Below the pieces are notes generated by a model. The model did no database searches. It was not told the DNA's origin and was given only the letters and a program-made list of their open reading frames with translations. Of a stretch of 55,870 nt of DNA, positions 9,310-17,938 are shown one piece after another (the first letter of the stretch is position 1; every line of letters begins with the position of its first letter). The translations under genes were made by a program, and so were the position numbers. Origin of the DNA: Roseomonas sp. E05 (GTDB taxonomy: Bacteria > Pseudomonadota > Alphaproteobacteria > Acetobacterales > Acetobacteraceae); the NCBI RefSeq assembly GCF_030063475.1, contig NZ_JASIRT010000032.1, forward strand, positions 1-55,870, in the 5' to 3' direction.

Positions 9310-9551
9310 GCCGTCCTCCTGGTCCGTTGCGGGCAATGCCAGGCGCTTACCTGGAGGCCATAGTTAGGAGTTCAATACTTGTTATATATCTTAATCGACT
9401 TATTATCTGGTGGCGTCTCTGACGGTGCGACGCCCCGGTACGCTGCCGCGGCGGCCGAGGTCGCCGGGCTTGAGGTGCGCGGGGAAAGGTTGTGTCTGGG
9501 GTGCGGCGGGCTGCCGGTCGCTCCCGCCTTCCTCCAGGCCAAGGACAGGAA
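9310..9551. promoter_or_regulatory. AT-rich divergent promoter region with GTTATATATC near-palindrome
   Basis: The gap between SQR (minus) and peroxiredoxin (plus) contains a stretch at about 9360-9410 that is far richer in A and T than its surroundings, with the near-palindromic GTTATATATC at 9381-9390. ArsR-type sulfide repressors (BigR/SqrR) bind such AT-rich dyads in front of SQR genes, and an ArsR gene is encoded in the plus-strand unit. The exact operator is not defined. Confidence 0.5.
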
Positions 9552-10220
9552 ATGAGCGAGTCAATTCCACAGCATGCCGGGCCGCCGCTGCTCCACGACC
9601 CCGCGCCGGACTTCCGTGCGCGCACCACCATGGGCGACCGCAGCCTGGCCGATTATCGCGGCGGCTGGCTGCTGCTGTTCTCCCATCCGGCCGACTTCAC
9701 GCCGGTCTGCACCAGCGAGTTCATCGCCTTCTCCCGCGCCGCCGGCCGCTTCGAGGCGCTGGGCTGCGCGCTGCTGGCCCTGTCCGTCGACAGCCTGTTC
9801 TCCCATTTCGCCTGGATCCGCAGCATCCATGCGCAGTTCGGCGTCAAGGTGCCGTTCCCGATCGTCGAGGACCCCTCGATGGCGATCGCCCGCGCCTACG
9901 GCATGATCGCCCCGCAGGCGCCCGACGCCTCGATGGTGCGCGCCGCCTTCGTGATCGACCCCGCGGGCACCATCCGCGCCATCAGCTGGTATCCGATGAC
10001 CACGGGGCGGAACGTGGAGGAGCTTCTGCGCCTGCTGGCGGCGCTGCAGACCACGGACGCGCATGACGTCTCGACGCCCGAGGGCTGGCAGCCGGGCGAC
10101 GACGTCATCCTGCCTCCAGAGCTGACCCCCGAGGCAGCCTTCGGCCCCCAGGACCAGGGGGGCGACTGGTACTTCAGGACGGGGCCGCTGCCGAAGAAGG
10201 CGAGGGGGCGAAGCCGATGA
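9552..10220 (+). CDS. 1-Cys-type peroxiredoxin (AhpC/TSA, Prx6-like)
   Basis: This 222-residue thiol peroxidase has the active-site motif ADFTPVCTSEF with the peroxidatic Cys near residue 53, followed by a conserved WYPMTTGRNVEELLRLL segment and the long C-terminal extension (PEGWQPGDDVILPP) of the Prx6 subgroup. It reduces peroxides in the cytoplasm and may also act on persulfides in this setting. The start ATG 9552 is preceded by AAGGACAGGAA. An upstream in-frame ATG at 9492 lacks a good ribosome site. Its TGA overlaps the ATG of the following ArsR gene (ATGA at 10217-10220), so the two are co-translated. Confidence 0.9.
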   Translation: MSESIPQHAGPPLLHDPAPDFRARTTMGDRSLADYRGGWLLLFSHPADFTPVCTSEFIAFSRAAGRFEALGCALLALSVDSLFSHFAWIRSIHAQFGVKVPFPIVEDPSMAIARAYGMIAPQAPDASMVRAAFVIDPAGTIRAISWYPMTTGRNVEELLRLLAALQTTDAHDVSTPEGWQPGDDVILPPELTPEAAFGPQDQGGDWYFRTGPLPKKARGRSR

Positions 10221-10591
10221 TCCCCGACACCACCGGCATCGCCGAGGGTGCCGCCCTGCTGCGGGTGCTCGCCAACCCGGCCCGTCTGCGCATCGCCCTC
10301 CACCTGCTCGGGGGCGAGCGCTCGGTCGGGCAACTCGAGGAGGATCTGGCGCTCAAGCAGCCCAACCTCTCGCAGCATCTTGGCGAATTGCGGGATGCCG
10401 GGCTGCTTGTCGCGCGCCGGGAATCCCGCGCGGTGTTCTACCAGGTCGCGCCGGGGCGGCCGCGGCACCTGCTGGCGAGCCTCCTGCACGGTCTGGGCGG
10501 CGCCGCCTCTGCGCCTGTGCCCCCGGCGCCGCGGCCGCCCCGCCGCCCCGTGGCGGCGGCCAGCTTCGCCGTGGTCCGGGTGGCGCGATGA
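10217..10591 (+). CDS. ArsR/SmtB-family repressor without cysteines
   Basis: This 124-residue winged-helix regulator covers AALLRVLANPARLRIALHLL through the recognition helix LKQPNLSQHLGELRDAGLLV and wing RRESRAVFYQV. The layout matches BigR/SqrR-type regulators that control sulfide oxidation genes. Those sense persulfides through two cysteines, the first near RLxILCxL. Here that position reads RLRIALHLL and the whole protein contains no Cys. It also has a proline-rich tail (APVPPAPRPPRRPVAA). It is translationally coupled to the peroxiredoxin. It either uses a different signal or has lost sensing; the family is certain, the ligand is not. Confidence 0.85.
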   Translation: MIPDTTGIAEGAALLRVLANPARLRIALHLLGGERSVGQLEEDLALKQPNLSQHLGELRDAGLLVARRESRAVFYQVAPGRPRHLLASLLHGLGGAASAPVPPAPRPPRRPVAAASFAVVRVAR

Positions 10592-10718
10592 GCGCCCGGT
10601 CCACCCGCTTCCCTGGGCCGCTGGCCGCGCCCTCGCCTGGCGCCGCGGCGGGTGCGGGGGATCGGCCGCGTATCCTCATAGAGCCAGCCGCGCCCCGGGC
10701 GGCCACTGGAGCCTGATC

Positions 10719-11522
10719 ATGCTGCTGCAATCCGTCCTGGCCGTGCTCTCCGGCAGCCTGGTGGGCTTCACCCTCGGCCTGATCGGCGGCGGCGGCTCCA
10801 TCATGGCGACGCCGCTGCTGCTCTATGTGGTCGGGTTGCAGCCCCACATGGCCATCGGCACCGGCGCGCTCGCGGTGTCGGCCAACGCCTTCATCAATTT
10901 CGCGGGCCATGCGCGCGCCGGCAATGTCCGCTGGCGCGATGCCGTCCTGTTCGCCGCCGTCGGCGTGGCAGGGGCCGCGGTCGGCGCCTGGTTCGGCAAG
11001 AGCTTCGACGGCCAGCGGCTGCTTTTTCTGTTTGCCGTGCTGATGGTCGCCGTCGGCGTCCTGATGCTCCGCAGTGGGCGCGGGAGGCCCGCCTCATCCG
11101 GCGCGCAGGAAGACCAGGGAGACCAGGGCGCGGGGCGCCGGGCGGCGCTTGTCGTGGCCAGCGCGCTCGGCGTCGGCCTGCTCTCCGGCTTCTTCGGCAT
11201 CGGCGGCGGCTTCCTGATCGTGCCGGGCCTGCTGTTCTCGACGGGCATGCCGATGCTCTCCGCCGTCGGCTCCTCCCTGCTCGCGGTTGGCGCCTTCGGC
11301 CTGACCACGGCGGTCAGCTACGCCTTCTCCGGGCTGGTCGATTGGGTCGTCGCGGCGGAGTACATCGCCGGGGGCCTCGCGGGCGGCTATCTCGGCATGC
11401 AACTGGCCTGCCGTCTCGGCTCCCGGAAGGCCGCGCTGAACCGGATCTTCGCCGCACTGGTCTTCGTCGTCGCCGCCTACATGCTCTACCGCAACGCCTC
11501 CGCCTTCGGGTTCGCCCCCTGA
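10719..11522 (+). CDS. TauE/SafE (TSUP) membrane exporter
   Basis: This 267-residue integral membrane protein has about eight spans and the duplicated TSUP signature: GLIGGGGSIMATPLLLYVVG in the first half and GFFGIGGGFLIVPGLL in the second. Members export sulfite, sulfoacetate or related small sulfur anions. Placed behind the SQR-linked ArsR gene and before a thiosulfate-type cytochrome, it probably removes sulfite or thiosulfate. The open frame extends upstream to 10248, but ATG 10719 matches the family start (MLLQSVLAVLSGSLVGF). There is a 127-bp gap after the ArsR gene. Confidence 0.88.
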   Translation: MLLQSVLAVLSGSLVGFTLGLIGGGGSIMATPLLLYVVGLQPHMAIGTGALAVSANAFINFAGHARAGNVRWRDAVLFAAVGVAGAAVGAWFGKSFDGQRLLFLFAVLMVAVGVLMLRSGRGRPASSGAQEDQGDQGAGRRAALVVASALGVGLLSGFFGIGGGFLIVPGLLFSTGMPMLSAVGSSLLAVGAFGLTTAVSYAFSGLVDWVVAAEYIAGGLAGGYLGMQLACRLGSRKAALNRIFAALVFVVAAYMLYRNASAFGFAP

Positions 11523-11573
11523 GGCGCAATCGGGCATCCGCCCGCACGGACTCAGAAGCCGAGGAAACACCCG

Positions 11574-12710
11574 ATGCGCACGCCCTCCCTCATCACGATC
11601 TCTGTCGGCGCCATCGTCGCTGGCGCGGCCGTGCTGGCCGTTCGCCCGCCGACGCCCGGGCGGCACATCGAGGTGCCGAGCGCCCTGCGCCAGGGGGTGC
11701 CCTCCCCGGCGGCAACCCCGGCTGCGCCGCCCCCCCAGGCCCAGCCGCGCGCCCAGACGGCAGCCCGGCCCGCCACTCCGGTCACCCCGCCCGCGGCGTC
11801 CGCCTGGACGATCCCCGATCCGGACACGTTGCCCGCCGACGACATCTTCGCCCAGACGGTGCGCCGCGGCCGTGACCTGATCGCGAAGACCTCGTCCCTC
11901 ATCGGGCCGGATGCGCCGGACCCGGCGATGCGCTTCGCCGGGAACGGACTCACCTGCCAGTCCTGCCACCTGCAGGCGGGCACGCAGCAGTACGGGCTGC
12001 CGCTGGCCGGGGTCTGGGGCGTCTTCCCGCAGTATATCGGCCGCGAGAACGAGGTCCGCACCCTGGAGGAGCGCGTCAACGGCTGCATGGAGCGCAGCAT
12101 GAACGGCCATGCGCTGCCGGTGGACGGGCCGGAGATGAAGGCGATCATCACCTACATCCGCTACATCAGCGGGCCGCAGCAGGTCGGTAAGTCCTTGCAG
12201 GGGCGCGGCGCGCCTTCCCTGCCGCTGCTGGACCGCGCCGCCGACCCGGAGCATGGCCGCAAGGTCTTCGCCGAGACCTGCGCCGCCTGCCACGGTGCCG
12301 ACGGACAGGGCCAGCGGCTGGAGGCGGCCGACGCCGCGGAACAGGGCAGGCGCTACCAGTTCCCGCCGCTCTGGGGACCGGACAGCTACAACGACGGCGC
12401 CGGCATGGGGCGCACCATGACGGCGGCGCGCTTCGTGCACGCCAACATGCCCCTCGGCACCACCTGGGAGCAGCCGCAGATCTCGGCCGAGGACGCCTAC
12501 GACGTCATGGCCTTCGTGAACTCACAGCCACGGCCGCACCGCGAGAACCTCGAAGCGGACTATCCGGACCGCTCCAGGAAGCCGGTCGATGCGGGTTATG
12601 CGCCTTTTGTCGGCCCCTTCACGCCCGAGCAGCATCGCTACGGACCGTGGAAGCCGATCCAGGACTGGCTGAAGGCGAACGCGGACAAGGTGCGGGCGGC
12701 CGGGCCCTGA
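11574..12710 (+). CDS. Dihaem cytochrome c, TsdA-like thiosulfate dehydrogenase
   Basis: This 378-residue exported protein has a single N-terminal hydrophobic segment (signal or anchor, residues 5-23), then a Pro/Ala-rich linker of about 45 residues, then two c-type haem domains with CQSCH and CAACH. The NGCMERSMNG segment matches the region of TsdA where a cysteine can serve as distal ligand of haem 1. TsdA joins two thiosulfates to tetrathionate and hands electrons to the respiratory chain from the periplasm. The gene lies 51 bp after the TSUP gene on the same strand, completing a sulfide/thiosulfate module. An alternative is another SoxA/TsdA-type dihaem cytochrome. Confidence 0.8.
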   Translation: MRTPSLITISVGAIVAGAAVLAVRPPTPGRHIEVPSALRQGVPSPAATPAAPPPQAQPRAQTAARPATPVTPPAASAWTIPDPDTLPADDIFAQTVRRGRDLIAKTSSLIGPDAPDPAMRFAGNGLTCQSCHLQAGTQQYGLPLAGVWGVFPQYIGRENEVRTLEERVNGCMERSMNGHALPVDGPEMKAIITYIRYISGPQQVGKSLQGRGAPSLPLLDRAADPEHGRKVFAETCAACHGADGQGQRLEAADAAEQGRRYQFPPLWGPDSYNDGAGMGRTMTAARFVHANMPLGTTWEQPQISAEDAYDVMAFVNSQPRPHRENLEADYPDRSRKPVDAGYAPFVGPFTPEQHRYGPWKPIQDWLKANADKVRAAGP

Positions 12711-12831
12711 CGGCCTCCTGCCGCCCCGGAGCGTGGATGCAGACACCTCGGGCGGGACACGGCGCAAGTGATGGCGTCGCATATACCCTGACCTCTTTGC
12801 GAACCGCCGCCCAGGCGACGGGAACTGCCGG

Positions 12832-13070
12832 AGTCCAGGGCGGCGCGGCCGGACTTGCCGGAACCGGGCCAGTCCAGCAGCGTGACGGTGAAGCGGGCGG
12901 TAAGGAAATTGGCCAGCGGGCGCACCTCCTCGTGTGTGGAGACCGTGCTGAAGGACGGCAGTAGCAAGCAGGGCGGCCCACTGCCGAAGGATTCGCTGGG
13001 CAAGGCGGAGTGCATGCCCTGGCTGGGACCCGGCGAAGCGCCCGGCCGTGCCGCCGGGCCTGGCGAAGGC
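12832..13070 (-). pseudogene. Alpha/beta-hydrolase fragment
   Basis: The minus strand encodes SGPPCLLLPSFSTVSTHEEV, continuing with RPLANFLTARFTVTLLDWPGSGKSGR, the first third of an alpha/beta hydrolase (strand with the oxyanion-hole loop, then the LLDWPGxGxS turn). After that the sequence no longer matches a hydrolase, and there is no nucleophile elbow. It is a stub of roughly 60-80 codons in the 740-bp gap between the cytochrome and the CDF gene. The remaining stretch 13071-13452 shows only antisense-type open frames and no recognisable feature. Confidence 0.6.
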
Positions 13071-13452
13071 TGGATGCTGAGCCGTCATCTGGGCGCTCCC
13101 GTTGATCGGATACTCCTGGTCGATCGGGCGGGAGGGTTCCCCTGCCGGTCCGGACGCATGGGGCAACGAAGGCGGCCTGAGGGCGATGGATGCTGACGGG
13201 CCGCCGGTGCAACGCCGGACGGCCGCGGGCGCCGGCCTGTCGGCGCCGGACTCTGGGCAAGTGGACCATGCGGCCTTCCAGCCCGCGGCGAAGGCGCCCG
13301 ATGGGTTCCGCGGCGGCGATGCGGGCGGCCGGGTGCCGACGCAGGCCAGCGCCCGAGGGGATGCAAACCCGCGGCGGGGAAGCGCCGTTGGAGTGCTTGG
13401 GTGAGAGGCCGAGCGGCAGCAGAGCGGCGCCAGGGAAGGGAGAAGGTCAGCG

Positions 13453-14385
13453 ATGCCGTGCGGCCACAAGCATGAAGAGGGCCACGGGAGCGGGCATTCC
13501 CACGCGCCCGGCGATTTCGGGCGCGCCTTCGCCATCGGCATCGCCCTGAACCTCGGCTATGTCATCCTGGAGGGGGTGTTCGGCATCCTCTCCGGCTCGC
13601 TGGCCCTGCTGGCCGATGCCGGGCACAACCTTTCCGACGTGCTGGGCCTCCTGCTGGCCTGGGGGGCGAACTGGCTGTCCAGGCAGGGTCCGAGCCGCCG
13701 CAGGACCTACGGCTACAAGGCAAGCTCCACCCTGGCAGCGCTGGCGAACGCGGTCCTGCTGCTGGTCGCGGTCGGCGCCATCGGCTGGGAGGCGGTCAGG
13801 CGCCTTGCCGAGCCCGAGCCGGTCGCCAGCGGGACGGTGCTCTGGGTGGCCACGGTCGGAGTTGTGGTGAACGCCGGGACGGCGTGGCTCTTCATGTCGG
13901 GCCGCAAGGGCGACATCAACATCCGGGGCGCCTTCCTGCACATGGCGGCGGACGCCGGCTTGACCGTCGGCGTCATCGTCGCCGCGCTGCTCATGGGCTG
14001 GACCGGTTGGCTCTGGCTGGACCCGGCGGTCAGCCTCGCCATCGCCGCGGTGATCCTGGTCGGCACCTGGGGATTGCTGAGGGATTCGGTGAACCTGGCG
14101 ATGGCTGCCGTCCCGCCCGGCATCGACCCGGACGAGGCGAAGGCGTGGCTTGCCAGCCTGCCCGGCGTGACCGAGGTCCACGACCTGCATATCTGGGCCA
14201 TGGGCACGACGGAGACGGCGCTGACGGCGCACCTCGTCCGCGAGGACGGCCGGGCGGACCGCGACCTGCTGCGCCGCATCCAGCACGAGGCCAGGGAGCG
14301 GTTCGGGATCGCGCACCCCACGGTGCAACTGGAGACCCCCGACGCCGCGCAGGCCTGCGCGCTTCGCCCCGATCACGTCGTGTGA
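13453..14385 (+). CDS. Cation diffusion facilitator (Zn/Co/Cd exporter)
   Basis: This 310-residue inner-membrane metal/proton antiporter of the CzcD type has a His-rich N-terminus (CGHKHEEGHGSGHSH), about six spans, the metal-site motifs LLADAGHNLSD in helix 2 and HMAADAG in helix 5, and a C-terminal cytoplasmic domain (VTEVHDLHIWAMGTTETALTAHL). It exports Zn2+, Co2+ or Cd2+. It starts at ATG 13453 behind GGGAGAAGG. It is monocistronic as far as visible. The 304 bases that follow (14386-14689) contain no gene. Confidence 0.93.
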   Translation: MPCGHKHEEGHGSGHSHAPGDFGRAFAIGIALNLGYVILEGVFGILSGSLALLADAGHNLSDVLGLLLAWGANWLSRQGPSRRRTYGYKASSTLAALANAVLLLVAVGAIGWEAVRRLAEPEPVASGTVLWVATVGVVVNAGTAWLFMSGRKGDINIRGAFLHMAADAGLTVGVIVAALLMGWTGWLWLDPAVSLAIAAVILVGTWGLLRDSVNLAMAAVPPGIDPDEAKAWLASLPGVTEVHDLHIWAMGTTETALTAHLVREDGRADRDLLRRIQHEARERFGIAHPTVQLETPDAAQACALRPDHVV

Positions 14386-14689
14386 GCATCGGACCGGCAG
14401 GTGCGACAGCTGCATCGCCATGTGAGCGTCCGGACCCGCATCAGGCCCGCATGGCGCCGGCCCCCCTCCGCGGCGCCCAGGCGCCGCGAAGCGTTTCTGG
14501 AGTGACGGCGCCATGATCGGCTTCCCGCTCCTCGGCCGTGCTGCCCTCAAGGATGCCGCCGCCGTGCAGGCCCTGCAGCCGCTCGAAACCTCTGCGCCCG
14601 CACGGCCACTCAGCTCCGCTGCGGGCAGGGTGCTCCTACCGGGGCGGTTTGACGCCCGCTAACCTCGCCGCATTCACGGGGAGGCCGCC

Positions 14690-15415
14690 ATGCATACCGT
14701 TCAAGGCAAACAACCAGGCGGCGAGGGGTCCGGGCGTCCCCGCGATCTGCCGCTTCCCGCCACCCCCGGAGAGACCATCACCGTCCTGGCCCACTTCCAC
14801 CGGGCGGAGATCGCGCGGATGACCGGCTGGCGGGACCGGATCGACCTGACGAGCAACTGGGCCATCACGGTGGTCGCGGGAATGCTCTCCGTTTCGCTCT
14901 CGACGCCCGCCGCCCACCACGGCGTGCTGCTCTTCGCCATGGTGCTGGTCATGCTCCTGCTCACCATCGAGGCGCGGCGCTACCGCTTCTTCGACGTCTA
15001 CCGGGCGCGGGTGCGGGCCCTCGAGCGGAACTACTATGCCCAGGTCTTCGCGCCGCGGCCGGGCGACGTGGAGGACTGGACGGAGCGCCTCGGCGCGGAC
15101 CTGCGCGCGCCACGGTTCCTGATCTCGCGGCGGACCGCGATGTCGCGCAGGCTCCGCCGGAACTACTTCTGGATGTTCCTGGTGCTGCTGGCCGCCTGGA
15201 TCCTGAAGGTCTCGTCCGCATGGCTGCTGCAGGACGCAGCCCCGGTGGACCCCGCGAAACCCATGCGGGGTGCGATCCAGAACCTTGCGCTCGGCCCTGT
15301 CCCGGGCTGGGCCGTGCTCATCGCGGTGGGCGCCTTCTACTGCTGGCTAACCTATGCCACCTTCCGCCCACGCAAGAAGTCGGGCGAGCTGGCCCACGGC
15401 GACGTCCACGTCTGA
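14690..15415 (+). CDS. DUF2270 integral membrane protein
   Basis: This 241-residue protein has two N-terminal spans (ITVVAGMLSVSLSTPAAHHG and the following LLFAMVLVMLLL), a basic loop (EARRYRFFDVYRARVRALER) and two further spans near the C-terminus (FWMFLVLLAAWILKVSSAWL and WAVLIAVGAFYCWLTYA). The conserved EARRYRFFDVYR segment identifies DUF2270, which has no known function. The start ATG 14690 follows GGGGAGGCCGCC. No operon partner is evident. Confidence 0.85.
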   Translation: MHTVQGKQPGGEGSGRPRDLPLPATPGETITVLAHFHRAEIARMTGWRDRIDLTSNWAITVVAGMLSVSLSTPAAHHGVLLFAMVLVMLLLTIEARRYRFFDVYRARVRALERNYYAQVFAPRPGDVEDWTERLGADLRAPRFLISRRTAMSRRLRRNYFWMFLVLLAAWILKVSSAWLLQDAAPVDPAKPMRGAIQNLALGPVPGWAVLIAVGAFYCWLTYATFRPRKKSGELAHGDVHV

Positions 15416-15862
15416 AGCGGCGGGATCACCGGCACGGCTTGTTGTGAAAGCCCGATCAAGGAGCAGCGGGGCTGGATGGAAAGCGGCCGCACATTCGCGA
15501 AGATGGCGGCACGCCCTCCTGAAGCGGGCATCCAGCCCCTCCCGCCGGGCAGGAGCACCTCCAGGCTCCGGCTGGAAGCGGGATGGCGGCTTTCCGGACC
15601 CGCTCCGAAAGAACCGGATGCCGACCCGGCGCACTGAGGGACGACGGCTTCGAACCACCTCCGGATCGCCGTTTTCTTTGCGGCCAGACGTCCCGTCCCG
15701 CCAAGGCCCGACAGGCGAGCGCGTTGGGGGGAGGGGCGCGGGCCGTCCTTGTTCCCGTTCCTTCCCTCGCTTTCATCACGCTTTCCGCAGTGCCAAGCTG
15801 GGCCATGGCGGGACAGGCCCATGCGGGCTGCCCGGATCGATTGCAAAAGGGGAGGGAAGGAA
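15416..15862. other. Non-coding gap
   Basis: No frame here shows a recognisable protein, and the open frames on both strands look like GC-driven noise. A good ribosome binding site (GGAGGGAAGG, 15850-15859) at the right edge belongs to the hydrolase gene that follows. Confidence 0.5.
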
Positions 15863-16822
15863 ATGGACCGGTATTCGGCGGGTCGGCGGCAGGTGATGGG
15901 ATTGGGAGCCGCGGCCATCGGCCTCGAGCTGCTCCCTATGGCGAAGGCCCATGCGCAGCAGGCGCCGGCGCCGGCGGAAAGGGCGGCCTATACCCCACGC
16001 TTCATCACCTCGCCCGATGGCGTGCGCCTCGCGACTTACGAGTTCGGCAATCCCCAGGGGCCTGCAATCCTGTTCCTGCACGGCTTCGCCCAAGCCGCGC
16101 TGTCCTGGGACCGGCAGCTGCGCAATCCTGAACTGTCCCGCGAGTTCCGCATGGTGGCGATCGACCTGCGGGGCCATGGGATGAGCGCCAAGCCGGAGGG
16201 CGACGCCTTCTACAAGCCGGGCCAGGTCTGGGCCGACGACGTGCGGAGCGTCATCACCGGACTGGGGCTGCAACGGCCCGTGCTGGTCGGCTGGTCCTAT
16301 GCCGGGCGGGTGGTCGGTGACTACCTCACCGCCTATGGCACGGACGCCCTGGCGGGAATCAATTATGTCGATGCCAGCAGCTCGCTGGGGGACCCTGCCT
16401 TCCTGGGCCCCGATGTCGGGCTGCTCGGCCCGCAGGCCATGCTGGCGCCAGGCGTGGAGGGCTTCATCGAGGGCACGATCCGGTTCCTGCGCGCCTGCTT
16501 CGCCATCCAGCCCGAACCGGCGGACTTCCAGGCGATGCTCGCCTTCAACATGCTGGCGCCGCATTACGTGCGCGCTGGCCTCTCGGGCCGTCCCGCCAAT
16601 TACGCAGAGTTGCTGAAGGCGCTACGCCTGCCTGTTCTGGTCACTCACGGCGAGAAGGACCGCATCCTCGCCACGCCGATTGCCCGCTTCACCGCAGCTA
16701 CCGTGCCAGGCGCCAGGCTTTCTCTCTACTCCAACAGCGGCCATTCGCCTTTCTGGGAGGAACCGGAGCGCTACAACCGGGAACTGGCTGAATTCGTCCG
16801 GCAGGCCCAGGCAACGCGGTAG
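15863..16822 (+). CDS. Exported alpha/beta hydrolase
   Basis: This 319-residue hydrolase has a Tat-like signal (GRRQVMGLGAAAIGLELLPM, cleavage after AKAHAQQ). The core fold begins at FITSPDGVRLATYEFG, with oxyanion loop LFLHGFAQAALSW, nucleophile elbow GWSYAGR, acid in THGEKDRI and catalytic His in SNSGHSPFWEEPERY. It probably cleaves an ester, epoxide or haloperoxidase-type substrate in the periplasm; the sequence does not tell which. ATG 15863 is preceded by GGAGGGAAGG. It stands alone, with a hairpin 12 bases after the stop. Confidence 0.85.
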   Translation: MDRYSAGRRQVMGLGAAAIGLELLPMAKAHAQQAPAPAERAAYTPRFITSPDGVRLATYEFGNPQGPAILFLHGFAQAALSWDRQLRNPELSREFRMVAIDLRGHGMSAKPEGDAFYKPGQVWADDVRSVITGLGLQRPVLVGWSYAGRVVGDYLTAYGTDALAGINYVDASSSLGDPAFLGPDVGLLGPQAMLAPGVEGFIEGTIRFLRACFAIQPEPADFQAMLAFNMLAPHYVRAGLSGRPANYAELLKALRLPVLVTHGEKDRILATPIARFTAATVPGARLSLYSNSGHSPFWEEPERYNRELAEFVRQAQATR

Positions 16823-16833
16823 CGGCGCCTCGG

Positions 16834-16851
16834 CGCGGCGTCCACGCCGCG
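16834..16851. terminator. GC-rich hairpin after the hydrolase gene
   Basis: A perfect 8-bp palindrome, CGCGGCGT-CC-ACGCCGCG, begins 12 bases after the hydrolase stop codon and before a convergent gene. No T-run follows, so it would be a stem only or a transcript-stabilising structure. Confidence 0.4.
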
Positions 16852-17037
16852 TGGATCGGCCACCATTGGTTGAGGGCTGCGGTCCGGCTTGTGCCGGGCC
16901 GCTTCCTCGGCCACCAAGCCGGGGGCCGCTCTGGCATGCGCAGAGTTCTGCCCGCCGAGGCCGTGCACCGCCGAAGTCTGCTTCAGAGATCTGAGGGCGC
17001 TTCCGCCATGGCTCGCGGTGGGCGCTGAAGCCGCATC

Positions 17038-17703
17038 TCAGCCCTGGCCGTTGAGGAAGGGATTGGACCGGCGCTCCTCACCGAAGGTGGAGCCCGGACC
17101 GTGGCCGCAGAGGAAGCGGATCTCGTCGCCCAATGGCAGCAGCTTGTCCTTGATGGCCGCGATCAGCGCCGCGTGGTCGCCATAGGGGAAGTCGGTGCGC
17201 CCGACCGAGCCGCGGAAGATCACGTCCCCCACCAGCGCGACCCTCAGGGCGGTGGAGACGAAGGCCAGGTGGCCGGGCGTGTGGCCGGGGCAGTGCAGCA
17301 CCGCGAAGTCCTGCCCGGCGACGGAGACTGTCTCGCCCTCCGCCAGCCAGCGGTCAGGGGTCACGTTCTCCAGCCCCTCGATGCCGAAGCGCGCGCCCTG
17401 ATCGGCCAGGCCTTGCAGGAGGAAGGCGTCGCGGCGGTCCGGCCCCTCGATCGGCACGGCATCGCCCTGCCGGGCTTCCAGCTCGCGCTTCAGCGCGGCG
17501 GCGCCGCCGGCATGGTCCAGGTGGCCGTGGGTGAGAAGGATGCGGTCCACCTTGAAGCCCGCCTTGTCCAGCGCGGCAAGGATGCGCGGCACGTCGCCGC
17601 CCGGGTCGATCACCGTGCCGCGTCCGGTTTCCGCGTCCCAGATCAGGGCGCAGTTCTGCTGGAAGGGCGTGACCGGGATCTGGGCGGCCTGGAGCTGGGG
17701 CAT
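17038..17703 (-). CDS. MBL-fold metallo-hydrolase (glyoxalase-II-like)
   Basis: This 221-residue cytoplasmic protein has the metal-binding signature THGHLDHAGG, later ligands HCPGHTPGHLAF and the CGHGPGSTFGEERRSNPF ending found in YcbL/GloB-type hydrolases. These are usually thioesterases acting on glutathione conjugates; a few are persulfide dioxygenases, but the shape here fits the YcbL type better. The in-frame open region reaches 17811, yet the family start MPQLQAAQIPVTPFQQNC is at ATG 17703. It has no operon partner. Confidence 0.88.
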   Translation of the reverse strand: MPQLQAAQIPVTPFQQNCALIWDAETGRGTVIDPGGDVPRILAALDKAGFKVDRILLTHGHLDHAGGAAALKRELEARQGDAVPIEGPDRRDAFLLQGLADQGARFGIEGLENVTPDRWLAEGETVSVAGQDFAVLHCPGHTPGHLAFVSTALRVALVGDVIFRGSVGRTDFPYGDHAALIAAIKDKLLPLGDEIRFLCGHGPGSTFGEERRSNPFLNGQG

Positions 17704-17938
17704 GGGTTCTGCCTGCCATGCCACGCCGCAGGGGTCAACGGCCGCGCCTTTCCACCAGTCTCGACCGTTTGAAGGCCTGCGAGCCGAAGCCACTTTCGGA
17801 GAGTCGGACACGGAGAACAGATGACCAACATGGACGCGAAGCGGAACGGCAGAAGCCGGCCAGAAGCGGAAGTGCTGCCTTCGGGCGATTATCGAGCGAC
17901 GGCAAATCTCAGTCCCGACGTGCAGCCATCCATGCTTC

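Noticed and set aside
11094-12440. Minus-strand open frame of 448 codons
   Set aside because: Antisense to the TSUP exporter and dihaem cytochrome genes, which carry GGGG and CxxCH motifs.
13102-13404. Small plus-strand frame before the CDF gene
   Set aside because: No start signal, no homology and low-complexity composition; treated as non-coding.
17038-17703. Persulfide dioxygenase role for the MBL protein
   Set aside because: It is over 4 kb from the sulfur genes, and its motifs fit the YcbL/glyoxalase-II-like type at least as well; no rhodanese partner is present.
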